Shown: positions 45,150 through 54,162 of the stretch, piece after piece | Position numbering within the stretch: the stretch's first letter is position 1 | Layout: each line of letters starts with the position of its first letter | From: Parvularcula sp964556115 | GTDB lineage: Bacteria > Pseudomonadota > Alphaproteobacteria > Caulobacterales > Parvularculaceae | Assembly (NCBI GenBank): GCA_964556115.1 | Contig: CAZKVC010000005.1 | Span: forward strand, 1 to 64,000 | Reading direction: 5' to 3' | Length of the DNA stretch: 64,000 nt | Position numbers and translations under genes: made by a program | Notes under the pieces: generated by a model | Told to the model about the DNA's origin: nothing | The model's database searches: none | The model's input: the letters and a program-made list of their open reading frames with translations, nothing else

Positions 45150-47087
45150 TCAGTAAGGCGTGCACTCCAGGCAGCGGGCATAAAGGCCCGAGGGGTCGGT
45201 GAAGCTCGCCTGGAAGCGGGTCTCCTCCTCGACCATCTTCACCGCGGCGCCGAGGGTTGTGCGGTCAAAGCGGCCACGCTTGATGCCGAACAGCGCCTCG
45301 TCGGTGTGCAGCCAGCCCTTGGCAGACGCTTCAGTCGCGAGGTTGTCGATGAAGCGCTCGAAGGGCGTGCGCTCATCGGCGGGAACGCTGATGTCCCAGT
45401 CCTCGAGCCCGGCGATTCGTGCGGCTTCGGCGATCGCGTCATCGAGGCCGCCGAACCGGTCGACAAGTTCGATCGGCCTGGCGTCCTCGCCGATCCAGAC
45501 ACGGCCCTCGGCGATCTCGGCGACACGGTCCACCGGGATGCCCCGGCCTTCGGAGACGACCTGAAGGAAGTCGCTGTAGCCGTCCTCGATCGAAAGCTGG
45601 AAAAGGTCCTTCGCGGCGTCGGGGATCGGGCCGATGGGCACCGCGGCAAAGCCCGCATAGGGCGTAGTGCCGACGCCGTCCGTATTGACGCCGATGCGCT
45701 CGGCCAGGTTCTCCAGGGTCGGCAGGTAGGCGAAGATGCCGATCGAACCCGTCAGGGTCGTAGGCTGCGCGAAGATGATGTCCGCGGGGCTCGAGATCCA
45801 GTAACCGCCGGAAGCCGCCAGCGAACTCATCGAAGCGACGACGGGCTTGCCTGCCGCCCTGAGGGCCTGGACCTCGTTGCGGATCAGCTCCGACGCGAAG
45901 ACGGAGCCGCCGGGGCTGTCGACGCGCAGGACCACCGCCCTCACATCTTCATCCTCGCGGGCTTCGCGCAGGAGGCCGGAAATATATTCGCCCGAAGCAA
46001 CGCCGGTCTCCTGCTCGCCGTCGACAATGGCGCCTTCCACGGTGACGACGGTGATATTGCCGACATCATCGCGGTCCTGGGGCAGCTTCATGGTCTTGCC
46101 GTAACGCTCCATGGCGACGAGGCGCAGCTCGCCCTCCTCGTCCTCGCCGACGATCTCGGCGAGATAGGCCCGCTGGTCGGCGCGGCTGGTGAGCCGGTCG
46201 ACGAGGCCTTCGGCTTCGAGAGCGAGGGCAAGATCACCGCCATGCTCGCGCATCGCTTCGACCATGGCATTTGCGAACCGATCGGTGCTGCCCGCCGAAA
46301 GGCCGCGGTTTTCGTCGATGCGACTGGTGAAGGCGTCCCACAGGACCTGAAGATAGGCCTCGTTCGCCTCGCGCGCTTCGGGCGACATGTCATCGCGCAG
46401 CACCGGTTCGAGCGCGGATTTGTAGGTGCCGACGCGGAAGACGTTCTTGGTCACGTCGAGCTTGTTCAGAAGCTCAGAGTAATAGGTCCGGAAACGGCCA
46501 TAACCCGTCAGGAAGACAAAGCCCTGACGGTGGAGCAGCACTTCGTCCGCTTCGGTAGCGACAAGGAACTGGTTCTGGCCATAGCCGTCGCCGACCGAGA
46601 TCACCCGCTTGCCGCTCTCACGGAAATCCTCGACCGCATCGGCCAGGATCTCGGCTTTCGAAAGGTAGATGTCGGGAATCAGAAGACCGCTGAGATCCAT
46701 CACCATGGTGTCGATCTTCGGGTCGTCCTTGGCCGCTTCGAGAAGGTCGATCAGCCGGTGGACGCTGATCTGGCCGAGCGAGCCGCCGCCGAAGGCTTCT
46801 TCGAGGGCCGCTTCGAAGGGGTCTTCCTCAGGCGTGGTTTCCGCAAGGAGACCGACCGGGTTGAAGAGCAGCGCGCTACCCTCCTCGATCTTGATCTTCG
46901 GCTTCTCGCCCCTGGACTCCATACCGCTTTCGATGCCGCTCAGAAGCGAAAGCACGGCCGCGAAGACCAGAAGGAACAAAAGAGCCTGAAGGAGCAGCGC
47001 GCCCCCCACCACGAATTTCGCGAGACCGCGGAAAAACTGCCACACGGTCAGCGGCGAGCGATCCCGCCCGCTGTTCAATTCGTCCAC
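45150..47087 (-). CDS. sppA: Signal peptide peptidase SppA, 67-kDa type
   Basis: A 645-residue membrane-bound serine protease that degrades released signal peptides. The start is GTG at 47085-47087 with GGGAGG 5 bases upstream. An N-terminal membrane helix (ALLLQALLFLLVFAAVLSLL, about residues 31-50) anchors it. As in the 67K type it has two tandem S49 domains: Lys223 in GTYKSALEP in the first and nucleophile Ser426 in SLAASGGYW in the second form the Ser/Lys dyad (E. coli K209/S409). It is divergent from the moxR operon across 188 bp, with its own terminator. Confidence 0.96.
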   Translation of the reverse strand: MDELNSGRDRSPLTVWQFFRGLAKFVVGGALLLQALLFLLVFAAVLSLLSGIESGMESRGEKPKIKIEEGSALLFNPVGLLAETTPEEDPFEAALEEAFGGGSLGQISVHRLIDLLEAAKDDPKIDTMVMDLSGLLIPDIYLSKAEILADAVEDFRESGKRVISVGDGYGQNQFLVATEADEVLLHRQGFVFLTGYGRFRTYYSELLNKLDVTKNVFRVGTYKSALEPVLRDDMSPEAREANEAYLQVLWDAFTSRIDENRGLSAGSTDRFANAMVEAMREHGGDLALALEAEGLVDRLTSRADQRAYLAEIVGEDEEGELRLVAMERYGKTMKLPQDRDDVGNITVVTVEGAIVDGEQETGVASGEYISGLLREAREDEDVRAVVLRVDSPGGSVFASELIRNEVQALRAAGKPVVASMSSLAASGGYWISSPADIIFAQPTTLTGSIGIFAYLPTLENLAERIGVNTDGVGTTPYAGFAAVPIGPIPDAAKDLFQLSIEDGYSDFLQVVSEGRGIPVDRVAEIAEGRVWIGEDARPIELVDRFGGLDDAIAEAARIAGLEDWDISVPADERTPFERFIDNLATEASAKGWLHTDEALFGIKRGRFDRTTLGAAVKMVEEETRFQASFTDPSGLYARCLECTPY

Positions 47088-47129
47088 ACTGGCCTCCCAA
47101 ATCGAATAAGACGCTACCACCTAGAACGG

Positions 47130-47178
47130 TGGACCTAAGCTGTTTATCGATAAATAATCAACGCTCCTTTCAGGTCCA
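47130..47178. promoter_or_regulatory. Inverted repeat with central palindrome in the sppA/moxR divergent region
   Basis: TGGACCT (47130-47136) and AGGTCCA (47172-47178) flank the 12-bp palindrome TTTATCGATAAA (47143-47154). It is the AT-richest part of the intergenic region and probably contains promoter or operator elements; the binding factor is unknown. Confidence 0.35.
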
Positions 47179-47275
47179 TGCAAAAAGGGTGCGGCGTAGC
47201 GTTGCGGATTTCCCATTTGTCAGGACGTTCCCTGCACCCCTACCCAAGACACTGTTTTCGAAAAGGGGCTCGCCA

Positions 47276-48253
47276 ATGTCGCCGAACGCCAAAGACCTGC
47301 TTTCCAGCTTTGATGCCGTCAGCGCCCGCATGGAGCGTGTGCAGGGCGCGCTGAACGCCGTGGTGTTCGGCCAGGAGCGTGTCATCGAGGAAGTGCTGGT
47401 GACGATCCTCGCCGGTGGCCACGGCCTTCTCGTCGGCACCCCCGGCCTTGCCAAGACGCGGCTCGTCAATGCGGCCGGACGGGTCCTCGGCCTCAGCGCC
47501 AAGCGGGTGCAGTTCACGCCGGACCTCATGCCGTCGGACATTCTTGGCACGGAGGTCCTGGACGAGACCGCCGACGGACGGCGCCAGTTCCGCTTCATCG
47601 AAGGGCCGGTCTTCAGCCAGCTCCTGATGGCCGACGAGATCAACCGCGCCAGCCCCCGCACCCAGTCGGCGCTTCTCGAAGCGATGCAGGAACGCCAGGT
47701 GACGATCGCCGGGCAGGAGCGGCGGTTGCCCAGGCCCTTCCACGTTCTCGCGACGCAGAACCCGATCGAGCAGGAAGGGACCTACCCCTTGCCCGAGGCG
47801 CAGCTCGACCGGTTCCTGCTCCAGATCGACATCGACCAGCCGGACATGGAATCCGAGCGCGAGATGCTCCGTGCCACGACCTTCACCACCCAGACGGTCG
47901 CCGATGACGTCCTCGGCTCGGACGAGCTCGAAGAAGCGCAGAACCTCGTGCGGGCCATGCCGATCGGCGACACCCTCATCGATGCGATCCTGCGGCTCGT
48001 CAGGACGGCGCGCAAGGGCGGAAGCCATGCCGAGCACCTGCGCTGGGGTCCCGGCCCGAGGGCGAGCCAGGCCTTCTCGCTGGCGCTTCGTGCAAGAGCG
48101 CTGCTGCGCGGCGCGCCGTCGCCGGAGAGCGAGGACCTCATCGCCCTCGCCCATCCGATTCTGCGTCACCGCATGGCCATGACCTTCGCCGCACGAGCCG
48201 ATGGCCGATCTCTCGATGACCTCATTTCCCGCATGCTCGAAGAGACGCTGTGA
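47276..48253 (+). CDS. MoxR-family AAA+ ATPase
   Basis: A 325-residue AAA+ chaperone-like ATPase. Walker A GTPGLAKT is at residues 54-61, Walker B LLMADEINRA near 122, sensor 1 ATQNPIEQEGTYPLPEAQ near 161-178, and the C-terminal lid contains GPGPRASQA. Family members assemble or activate partner proteins with vWA-type domains. The first gene of a chain with DUF58, DUF4159 and a vWA-like membrane protein, which are the usual partners. The ATG is 9 bases from AAGGGG. The next gene starts on its stop (GTGA). Confidence 0.95.
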   Translation: MSPNAKDLLSSFDAVSARMERVQGALNAVVFGQERVIEEVLVTILAGGHGLLVGTPGLAKTRLVNAAGRVLGLSAKRVQFTPDLMPSDILGTEVLDETADGRRQFRFIEGPVFSQLLMADEINRASPRTQSALLEAMQERQVTIAGQERRLPRPFHVLATQNPIEQEGTYPLPEAQLDRFLLQIDIDQPDMESEREMLRATTFTTQTVADDVLGSDELEEAQNLVRAMPIGDTLIDAILRLVRTARKGGSHAEHLRWGPGPRASQAFSLALRARALLRGAPSPESEDLIALAHPILRHRMAMTFAARADGRSLDDLISRMLEETL

Positions 48254-49119
48254 ACCAGAAGACCGCCCCGACTGCCGAAGGCGAGGCGCGCGGTCTTGCG
48301 GCCCGGCTTCCCGACCTCATCGCCGAGGCGGAGCACGCAGCCCAGATCGTCACCGCCGGGCGGCATCCCCGCAGGCGTGCGGGCCGCAGCGATACCTTCT
48401 GGCAGTTCCGCGACTATGCCCATGGCGACCCCATCGCCTCGATCGACTGGCGGCAATCCGCCCGGCTCGAGCAGCGCCTGCTCGTCCGGCAGACCGAATG
48501 GGAACAGCCGCAGACTTTCCTTCTCTGGTGCCAGGGCGACGAGGATTTCGCCTACGGCTCGAAAGGTCTTCCGACCAAGGAGCATCGCGGCCGGGTGATC
48601 GCGCTGGCCCTCGCCATCCTCGCCCTTCGCACCGGCGAACGTGTCGGCGTTCTCGGCCATGGCGAGCCGCCGAGGAGCGGGCTTCACCAGCTTGCGGGCA
48701 TGGCCCGGCATCTCTTGAAAAGCCCGGCCGATCTTTCCCGCGCCGAGCTTCGCGAAGGCGCAACCGCGATCCTCGTCAGCGATTTCCACGGCGACCTTTC
48801 GCGCTTCGCCCCGCTGCTCGAAAGGGTACGCGCCGCCCGCGGCAAGGTGATCCTGGTCGCGGTCGAGGACCCTTCGGAGATCTTGTTCCCCTTCGAAGGC
48901 GCCCTTCGCTTCGAAGGGACCGGCGGCGCCCGGCGCAAGCAGTTCGGCGAAGCGGCTGCGGTCCGGGATGCCTATCTGAAGACCCGCGCCGACCATTATG
49001 ACCAGCTCCATGCCCTGACAACGCGCGCGCGCGAGCGGCTTTTCCGTCACCGGACCGATGAGCCCCTGCCGCCCCTTCTTCTCGCCCTCTCCGAAGCCAT
49101 CGAAGGTGAGCGCCGTTGA
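48250..49119 (+). CDS. DUF58 domain-containing protein
   Basis: A 289-residue soluble protein with the DUF58 signature (RRRAGRSDTFWQFRDYAHGD and PIASIDWRQSARL near 42-72), the vWA-like partner usual next to MoxR ATPases. Start GTG at 48250 overlaps the moxR stop by 4 bp; its own stop overlaps the next gene's TTG start. A C-terminal segment (ILVSDFHGDLSRFAPLLERV) forms the vWA-like Rossmann part. No membrane helix is evident, unlike some homologues. Its role within MoxR systems is not established. Confidence 0.93.
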   Translation: MNQKTAPTAEGEARGLAARLPDLIAEAEHAAQIVTAGRHPRRRAGRSDTFWQFRDYAHGDPIASIDWRQSARLEQRLLVRQTEWEQPQTFLLWCQGDEDFAYGSKGLPTKEHRGRVIALALAILALRTGERVGVLGHGEPPRSGLHQLAGMARHLLKSPADLSRAELREGATAILVSDFHGDLSRFAPLLERVRAARGKVILVAVEDPSEILFPFEGALRFEGTGGARRKQFGEAAAVRDAYLKTRADHYDQLHALTTRARERLFRHRTDEPLPPLLLALSEAIEGERR

Positions 49120-51737
49120 GTTTCGCCAACCCCCTCGTTCTTCTGGGGCTTCTCGCCCTGCCGCTGATCGTCTGGCTGTTGCGCGCCATGCCGCCCAAGC
49201 CCGTACGCCAGGTCTTTGGCGGGATGTTCTTTCTCGAAAGGCTTGCGACACCAAAGCGCAAACCCGTCCGCACCCCGCCGATCATCCTGATCCTGCGTCT
49301 TCTCGCCTTCACCTGCCTGCTGATCGGCCTTGCCGGACCGATCCTCGGCCCGGAGCCGGAGCGTGAGGCGGGCGACCTCACCCTTGTCTTCGGCGACGGA
49401 TGGGACGCGGCCCAGCGCTGGCAGGACCGTCTCGATGCGGCGGAAGCGGTAATGGCTGAGACGGCGGGAACGATCACCCTCATCACCGCTTCTGACGGAG
49501 AGGTGCAAGGTTCGCTTCCGGCGGACGAAGCGCCGGATCTCCTGCGCGATCTCGAGCCCGCTCCCCGTCTTGCCGACTGGGACGCGGTTTTCGCCGCCTT
49601 GCCTGAAGGGAGCGCCAGGCGCGTGCTGATCGCGGGAGGCGCTGCACCCTTCGGCGAGGTGTCGCTCGCGGGCCTTCGCGGTTTCATGATCGATCTTCCC
49701 CGGGGCGATACCCTTGCCCTTGGTGAGCCGCGCATCACGGCGGACAGGCTGAGCGTGACCCTGATGCGGGCGAGCGGCGAGAGTTTTGCGACCTACACGG
49801 TCCAGGCCCTCAGCGAGGACGGCCGCATCGTCTCTGCCGAAGAGGTGCGCATGGATGCGGGCCAGCGCCGCGCCGAGGTCACCTTTCGCCTGCCCCTGGC
49901 GCTGCGCAACGAGGTTGCTCGACTGAGCATCGAAGGCCTGCGCAGCGCTGGCACCGTGACCCTGCTTGGCTCGAGCGCCAAGCGCACCGCGGTCGGGCTC
50001 GTCTCCAGCGGGTCGGAGACCCTGCGCGAAGGCGGCTTCTACATTGCCCGTGCCCTTGGCGAGACCGCCGCGATCACCGAAGGCTCGATCACGGAGGTCC
50101 TCGCCTCGAACCCTGATCTTCTCGTCCTCGACGATGTCGGCAGCCTGCGCGCCGACGAACGCGCGGCGACGGAAAGCTTCGTGCGGGGCGGCGGGCTCCT
50201 CCTGCGCTTTGCCGGACCCGATCTTCTGGCCGCGGAGCTTCCCCGCAGCGATGCCCTGATGCCGGCGCCGCTGATCGGCGGAGAGCGCGCGCTGGGCGGG
50301 GCGCTGACCTGGGCCAAGCCTCAGACCGTGGGCGCCATCGATGCCGAAAGCCCGCTCGGCGGTCTCTCCCCGTCCGGCGACGTCTCGATCAAGCGGCAGG
50401 TCCTGACCGAGCCCGGCGCGGGGCTTCAAAGCTGGATGACCCTTGCCGACGGTACGCCGCTCATCACCGCGAGGAGCGAGGGCGAAGGCCTCGTCGCCCT
50501 TGTCCATGTGAGCGCGCTTCCCACTTGGTCGGACTTTCCCATCTCGGGCCTCTTCACCCAGGTCATGCGCCGGATCGCCTCTGCAGCGCAGAGCGGCGCG
50601 CTTGAGCCGCCCCGGCCCGGCGACGAGCCGTTGCAAGCAGCCAGGCTTCTGACCGGCCGCGGCCAGCTCGTCGATCCGCCTTATGACGCCGAAAGCTACC
50701 GCCCGGGCGAAGCGCTTCCCCCTCCCGGCCTCTACGGCGAAGGCGCGGGCGGTGTGGCCGTGAACACCCTCAACCCAGGCGATGAACTTCGCGCGCTGAC
50801 GGCCGATCTTCTTCCGCGCGGCACACGGATCACCGGCGAAAGAGCGAGCGAACGGCGGGATCTCTCCGCGCTGTTCCTCGCCGCCGCCCTCGCCTTCCTG
50901 ATCGGCGAAGGGCTTCTCACAGCAGGGCTTGGCCTTCGCTTCGCCCGCGCGGCGCCCGCGGCGCTTGTGCTTCTCTTCGTCGCCGCACCGCTTCCGGCCG
51001 ACGCGCAGATCAGGCCGCCCCTGTCCGACCAGGCCGTCAAGGCCGCGCTCGAGCTGCGTTTTGGCTATATCAAGACGGGCGATACCGCCCTCGACCGGAT
51101 CAGCGAAGCGGGGCTTTACGGCCTCAGCCGCGAGGCGACACGCCGCAGCTCGCTCGAGCCGGCAGCGCCGCAGGCGGTCGATCCGGACCGGGACGAGCTC
51201 TCCGTCTACACTCTTCTCTACTGGCCCGTCCGGGCCGGCCAGGCCCCGCCCTCCGATGCGGCCCTCCAGCGTCTCGAAGCCTTCATGAACGGAGGCGGCA
51301 TGCTGATCATCGATACCGGCGATGGCGGCACACCGGGGCGTTCTCCGGTCCTGCCGGACATTCTCGGCCGTCTGGACGCGCCGCCCCTGCAGAGGCTCGG
51401 TCCGGACAGCGTTCTTCTCTTCTCCTTCTACCGCCTCGACGACCTTTATGGCCGCAACCCCGGTGGCGAGGTGTGGGTCGAGACCGCGGGCGCGCTCGAT
51501 CAGCGCCGGGACGGGGTTCCTTCCCTCATCATCTCCGGCCGCGACTGGGCCAGCGCATGGGCCCTCGACAAGATGGGCGTACCCCTCCGCCCGGCGGGCC
51601 CAGGCGGCGAGTCGCGGCGTGAATATGCCTTCCGTTCAGGGATCAACATGGCGATGGTGGCGATCACCGGGAACTACAAGGCGGACCAGACCGAAGTGAC
51701 GACGATGCTCGAAGAGCTCGGCGGGGAGCAGCCATGA
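49116..51737 (+). CDS. BatA-like / DUF4159 domain membrane protein
   Basis: An 873-residue membrane protein. Start TTG at 49116 with GGTGAG 5 bases upstream; it overlaps the DUF58 stop. The N-terminus is BatA-like: membrane helix ANPLVLLGLLALPLIVWLL, the VFGGMFFLERL motif, and a second helix IILILRLLAFTCLLIGLAG. A long periplasmic region with a vWA/GATase-like part follows (about 90-580), then helices near 587-630 and a C-terminal DUF4159 domain (about 640-870; ELRFGYIKTGDTALDRISEA, FMNGGGMLIIDTGDGG). DUF4159 members are common in MoxR operons of alphaproteobacteria; the function is unknown. Confidence 0.92.
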   Translation: MSFANPLVLLGLLALPLIVWLLRAMPPKPVRQVFGGMFFLERLATPKRKPVRTPPIILILRLLAFTCLLIGLAGPILGPEPEREAGDLTLVFGDGWDAAQRWQDRLDAAEAVMAETAGTITLITASDGEVQGSLPADEAPDLLRDLEPAPRLADWDAVFAALPEGSARRVLIAGGAAPFGEVSLAGLRGFMIDLPRGDTLALGEPRITADRLSVTLMRASGESFATYTVQALSEDGRIVSAEEVRMDAGQRRAEVTFRLPLALRNEVARLSIEGLRSAGTVTLLGSSAKRTAVGLVSSGSETLREGGFYIARALGETAAITEGSITEVLASNPDLLVLDDVGSLRADERAATESFVRGGGLLLRFAGPDLLAAELPRSDALMPAPLIGGERALGGALTWAKPQTVGAIDAESPLGGLSPSGDVSIKRQVLTEPGAGLQSWMTLADGTPLITARSEGEGLVALVHVSALPTWSDFPISGLFTQVMRRIASAAQSGALEPPRPGDEPLQAARLLTGRGQLVDPPYDAESYRPGEALPPPGLYGEGAGGVAVNTLNPGDELRALTADLLPRGTRITGERASERRDLSALFLAAALAFLIGEGLLTAGLGLRFARAAPAALVLLFVAAPLPADAQIRPPLSDQAVKAALELRFGYIKTGDTALDRISEAGLYGLSREATRRSSLEPAAPQAVDPDRDELSVYTLLYWPVRAGQAPPSDAALQRLEAFMNGGGMLIIDTGDGGTPGRSPVLPDILGRLDAPPLQRLGPDSVLLFSFYRLDDLYGRNPGGEVWVETAGALDQRRDGVPSLIISGRDWASAWALDKMGVPLRPAGPGGESRREYAFRSGINMAMVAITGNYKADQTEVTTMLEELGGEQP

Positions 51738-53836
51738 GCGTCGACCTCGCCCCGCTCCTGCCCATCTGGCTTGTCGCGCTTCTCGCGGGCGGCGTTGTCG
51801 TCACCGCACTTCTCCGTTTGCGGACGAGCCCTCTCGGCGCGCTGATGCGCTGCGCCTTCGCTGCCCTTTGCGCGCTGTTCCTTCTCGGGCCGGAGAAGGT
51901 GCGCCAGACCTTCGACAGCCTGCCCGACCAGGCGCTGATCCTGCTCGACGGCAGTGCCAGCATGTCCCTCGGCGACCGTACCGCGATGCGGGACGCCGTG
52001 GCGGAGCGGCTTCGCGGCGACCTCGAAGAGTTGGATATCGAAGTGGCCGAAAGCCGCTTTGGCGACGCCGAGGAGAGCGATCTCGCTGCGGGTCTGACCG
52101 CGGGCCTTTCCGCTGTGAACCGCGACCAGCTCGCCGGGGTGTTCGTCCTGACCGACGGCCGGGTGACAGGAGCGGACGAACTTCGCAGTGCGCGCCTCGA
52201 CGTGCCCCTCCACGGTGTCCTGATCGGCGACCGGGGCGGCGAGACCGACCGCAGCCTCACCTGGCTGCGCGAGCCGCGCTTCGGGCTTCTCGGCCAGGAC
52301 CTCGATCTCAGCTTCGAGCTCAGGGATACAAATGGCGATGCCCCCCTCCCCGTCGCCCTGCGCGTCGATGGCGAACTCATCCTTGAGCGGATGGTCACCC
52401 CCGGCGAGACCACGGAGCTGACCTTACCCATGGAGCGCCCGGGCGAACGGATCGTCGAGCTTTCGGTGCCCATGGTCGGCGGCGAGCTGACGGCCCGCAA
52501 CAACAAGATCACGGCCCGGGTCAACGTCATCCGCGACCGGCTTCGCGTGCTTCTGATTTCCGGGCAGCCTCATGCGGGCGAGCGGGTGTGGCGCAACGTT
52601 CTGAAAAGCGATCCGGCAGTGGATCTCGTCCACTACACCATTCTGAAGCCTGCGGACAAAATCGCTCCGGCAGCGGAGGGCGAGTTGAACCTCATCGCCT
52701 TTCCCAGCCGCGAGCTGTTCCTTGAGAAACTTCCCTATTTCAACGTGGTGATCTTTGACCGCTACACCTATCGCGGGGTCATCACTTCCTTCGAGCTCGC
52801 CGAAGTCACCCGCTTCGTCGAAAACGGCGGCGCGGCGCTGATCGCGGCCGGGCCGGAGTTCACCGAGGCCGGAAGCCTCGCAGCGCAGCCCGCGCTGAGC
52901 TACATCCTGCCCGCCCTGCCCGCAGGCCCGGCGAGGGAAGGTGCCTTTCTGCCCGAGCGGACAGAACTTGGCGAGCGCCATCCGATCACCTCCGACCTCG
53001 GGCCGAGCGACGACTGGGGCCGATGGCTGCGGCACCTGCCGTCCGAGACCCGGCGGGGTGATACGCTGATGACGGCGGGGGACGGCGCCCCGCTCCTGGT
53101 GACCGATCGCGTCGGCGAAGGACGGATCGCCATGCTGCTCTCCGATCACCTCTGGCTCTGGGCACGCGGCTTCGACGGCGGCGGCCCGCACCGGGAATTC
53201 CTCCGGCGGCTCGTCCACTGGCTGATGGCCGAGCCCGAACTTGAAGAGGAAGCGCTGACGGCCAGGCTTGATGCGGAAGGCCTCCTGACCATCGAGCGGC
53301 GCACCGTCAGCGACGAGGTGGCCTTGGTCGAGCTTTCCGGCGACGGCGTGGCGAACGAAGCGATCGAACTCGAGCCCGTCGGCCCCGGACGCTTCCGCGC
53401 CGTGCGGGAGGGCGTCGAAGAGGACAGTGTGCGCCTCGCCACCACCACGGAAGACGGCCGAAACCTGACCACCGCCGCGATCCGCGAGCGCAGCCAGTCG
53501 CCTGAGTATACCGCCGTCACCGTTACGGACGAAAGTCTTGGCCCGGCAGCGGGGTCGCTCGGCGGCGGCGTGGTCCGCGCCGATCAAGGCGGCTTTGGCA
53601 TCCGCCGGGTCGCGATGCGCCGTGAGACCAAGGCAGGCGACGGTTGGCTGGGCGTCGTACCGCGCGATGCACGCGCCGTGCTTTCGGAGCGGCGCGCCGA
53701 TATTTTCCCGCGCTGGGTCTACGCCGTTCTTGCAGCGCTAACCCTCCTCGGGGCCTGGCTTTTCGAGAGCGGACGCCTCGCCGCGATCAGGCTGCCGCGC
53801 GCCAATCCGGAAGCGGGTCTGCAAAAGGGGGCGTGA
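51734..53836 (+). CDS. Large membrane protein with vWA/GATase-like periplasmic domain
   Basis: A 700-residue protein with two N-terminal helices (LLPIWLVALLAGGVVVTALL; ALMRCAFAALCALFLLGP) and one C-terminal helix (VYAVLAALTLLGAWLF). Between them, LILLDGSASMSLGD has the DxSxS pattern of a vWA metal site (near 74-81), followed by a beta-sandwich and a glutamine-amidotransferase-like fold (RVLLISGQPHAGERVWRNVL, VVIFDRYTYRGVITS), lacking a recognisable catalytic Cys. Start ATG overlaps the upstream stop (ATGA). It is the usual last large partner in DUF4159-type MoxR operons. Confidence 0.88.
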   Translation: MSVDLAPLLPIWLVALLAGGVVVTALLRLRTSPLGALMRCAFAALCALFLLGPEKVRQTFDSLPDQALILLDGSASMSLGDRTAMRDAVAERLRGDLEELDIEVAESRFGDAEESDLAAGLTAGLSAVNRDQLAGVFVLTDGRVTGADELRSARLDVPLHGVLIGDRGGETDRSLTWLREPRFGLLGQDLDLSFELRDTNGDAPLPVALRVDGELILERMVTPGETTELTLPMERPGERIVELSVPMVGGELTARNNKITARVNVIRDRLRVLLISGQPHAGERVWRNVLKSDPAVDLVHYTILKPADKIAPAAEGELNLIAFPSRELFLEKLPYFNVVIFDRYTYRGVITSFELAEVTRFVENGGAALIAAGPEFTEAGSLAAQPALSYILPALPAGPAREGAFLPERTELGERHPITSDLGPSDDWGRWLRHLPSETRRGDTLMTAGDGAPLLVTDRVGEGRIAMLLSDHLWLWARGFDGGGPHREFLRRLVHWLMAEPELEEEALTARLDAEGLLTIERRTVSDEVALVELSGDGVANEAIELEPVGPGRFRAVREGVEEDSVRLATTTEDGRNLTTAAIRERSQSPEYTAVTVTDESLGPAAGSLGGGVVRADQGGFGIRRVAMRRETKAGDGWLGVVPRDARAVLSERRADIFPRWVYAVLAALTLLGAWLFESGRLAAIRLPRANPEAGLQKGA

Positions 53837-54162
53837 CAGGCCCGGTCATGGACGGCACACTCTTCCGGGCAGGAGGCAGGATCTTGCGAAGACGGACGAA
53901 CTTCGGTTTGGCAACAATAGCGCTCGCCGCGGGCGGCTGCGCGAACGGTCCTTCATCATCCGCAGGCGAGCTTGCGAGGACCGGCCTTCGCCTGACGGGC
54001 GAGGCAGCCTTGCGCGCCGCGGGCGCGGAAATGGTCGGTATGGAAACCACCGCTACCTTCCAACCCGGAAGCGGCCGGGGCGAAGACAGCCACTGGAGCG
54101 AAGACTGGGTCTGGCGAGGCGAAGGCACCTCCCGCCATCTTGAAGACGACACCGGCCAGTGA
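53833..54162 (+). CDS. Small putative lipoprotein linking the MoxR operon to xerC
   Basis: A 109-residue protein that I do not recognise. Start GTG 53833 overlaps the upstream stop (GTGA) and its own stop overlaps the xerC GTG start, two 4-bp couplings that argue for real translation. RRRTNFGLATIALAAGGC looks like a signal peptide with lipobox (AGGC); the preceding 15-20 residues are unusually long for a lipoprotein leader, so ATG 53848 or a later start is possible. The mature part (about 75 residues) is Gly/Arg/Glu-rich with SHWSEDWVWRGEG. Confidence 0.65.
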   Translation: MTGPVMDGTLFRAGGRILRRRTNFGLATIALAAGGCANGPSSSAGELARTGLRLTGEAALRAAGAEMVGMETTATFQPGSGRGEDSHWSEDWVWRGEGTSRHLEDDTGQ

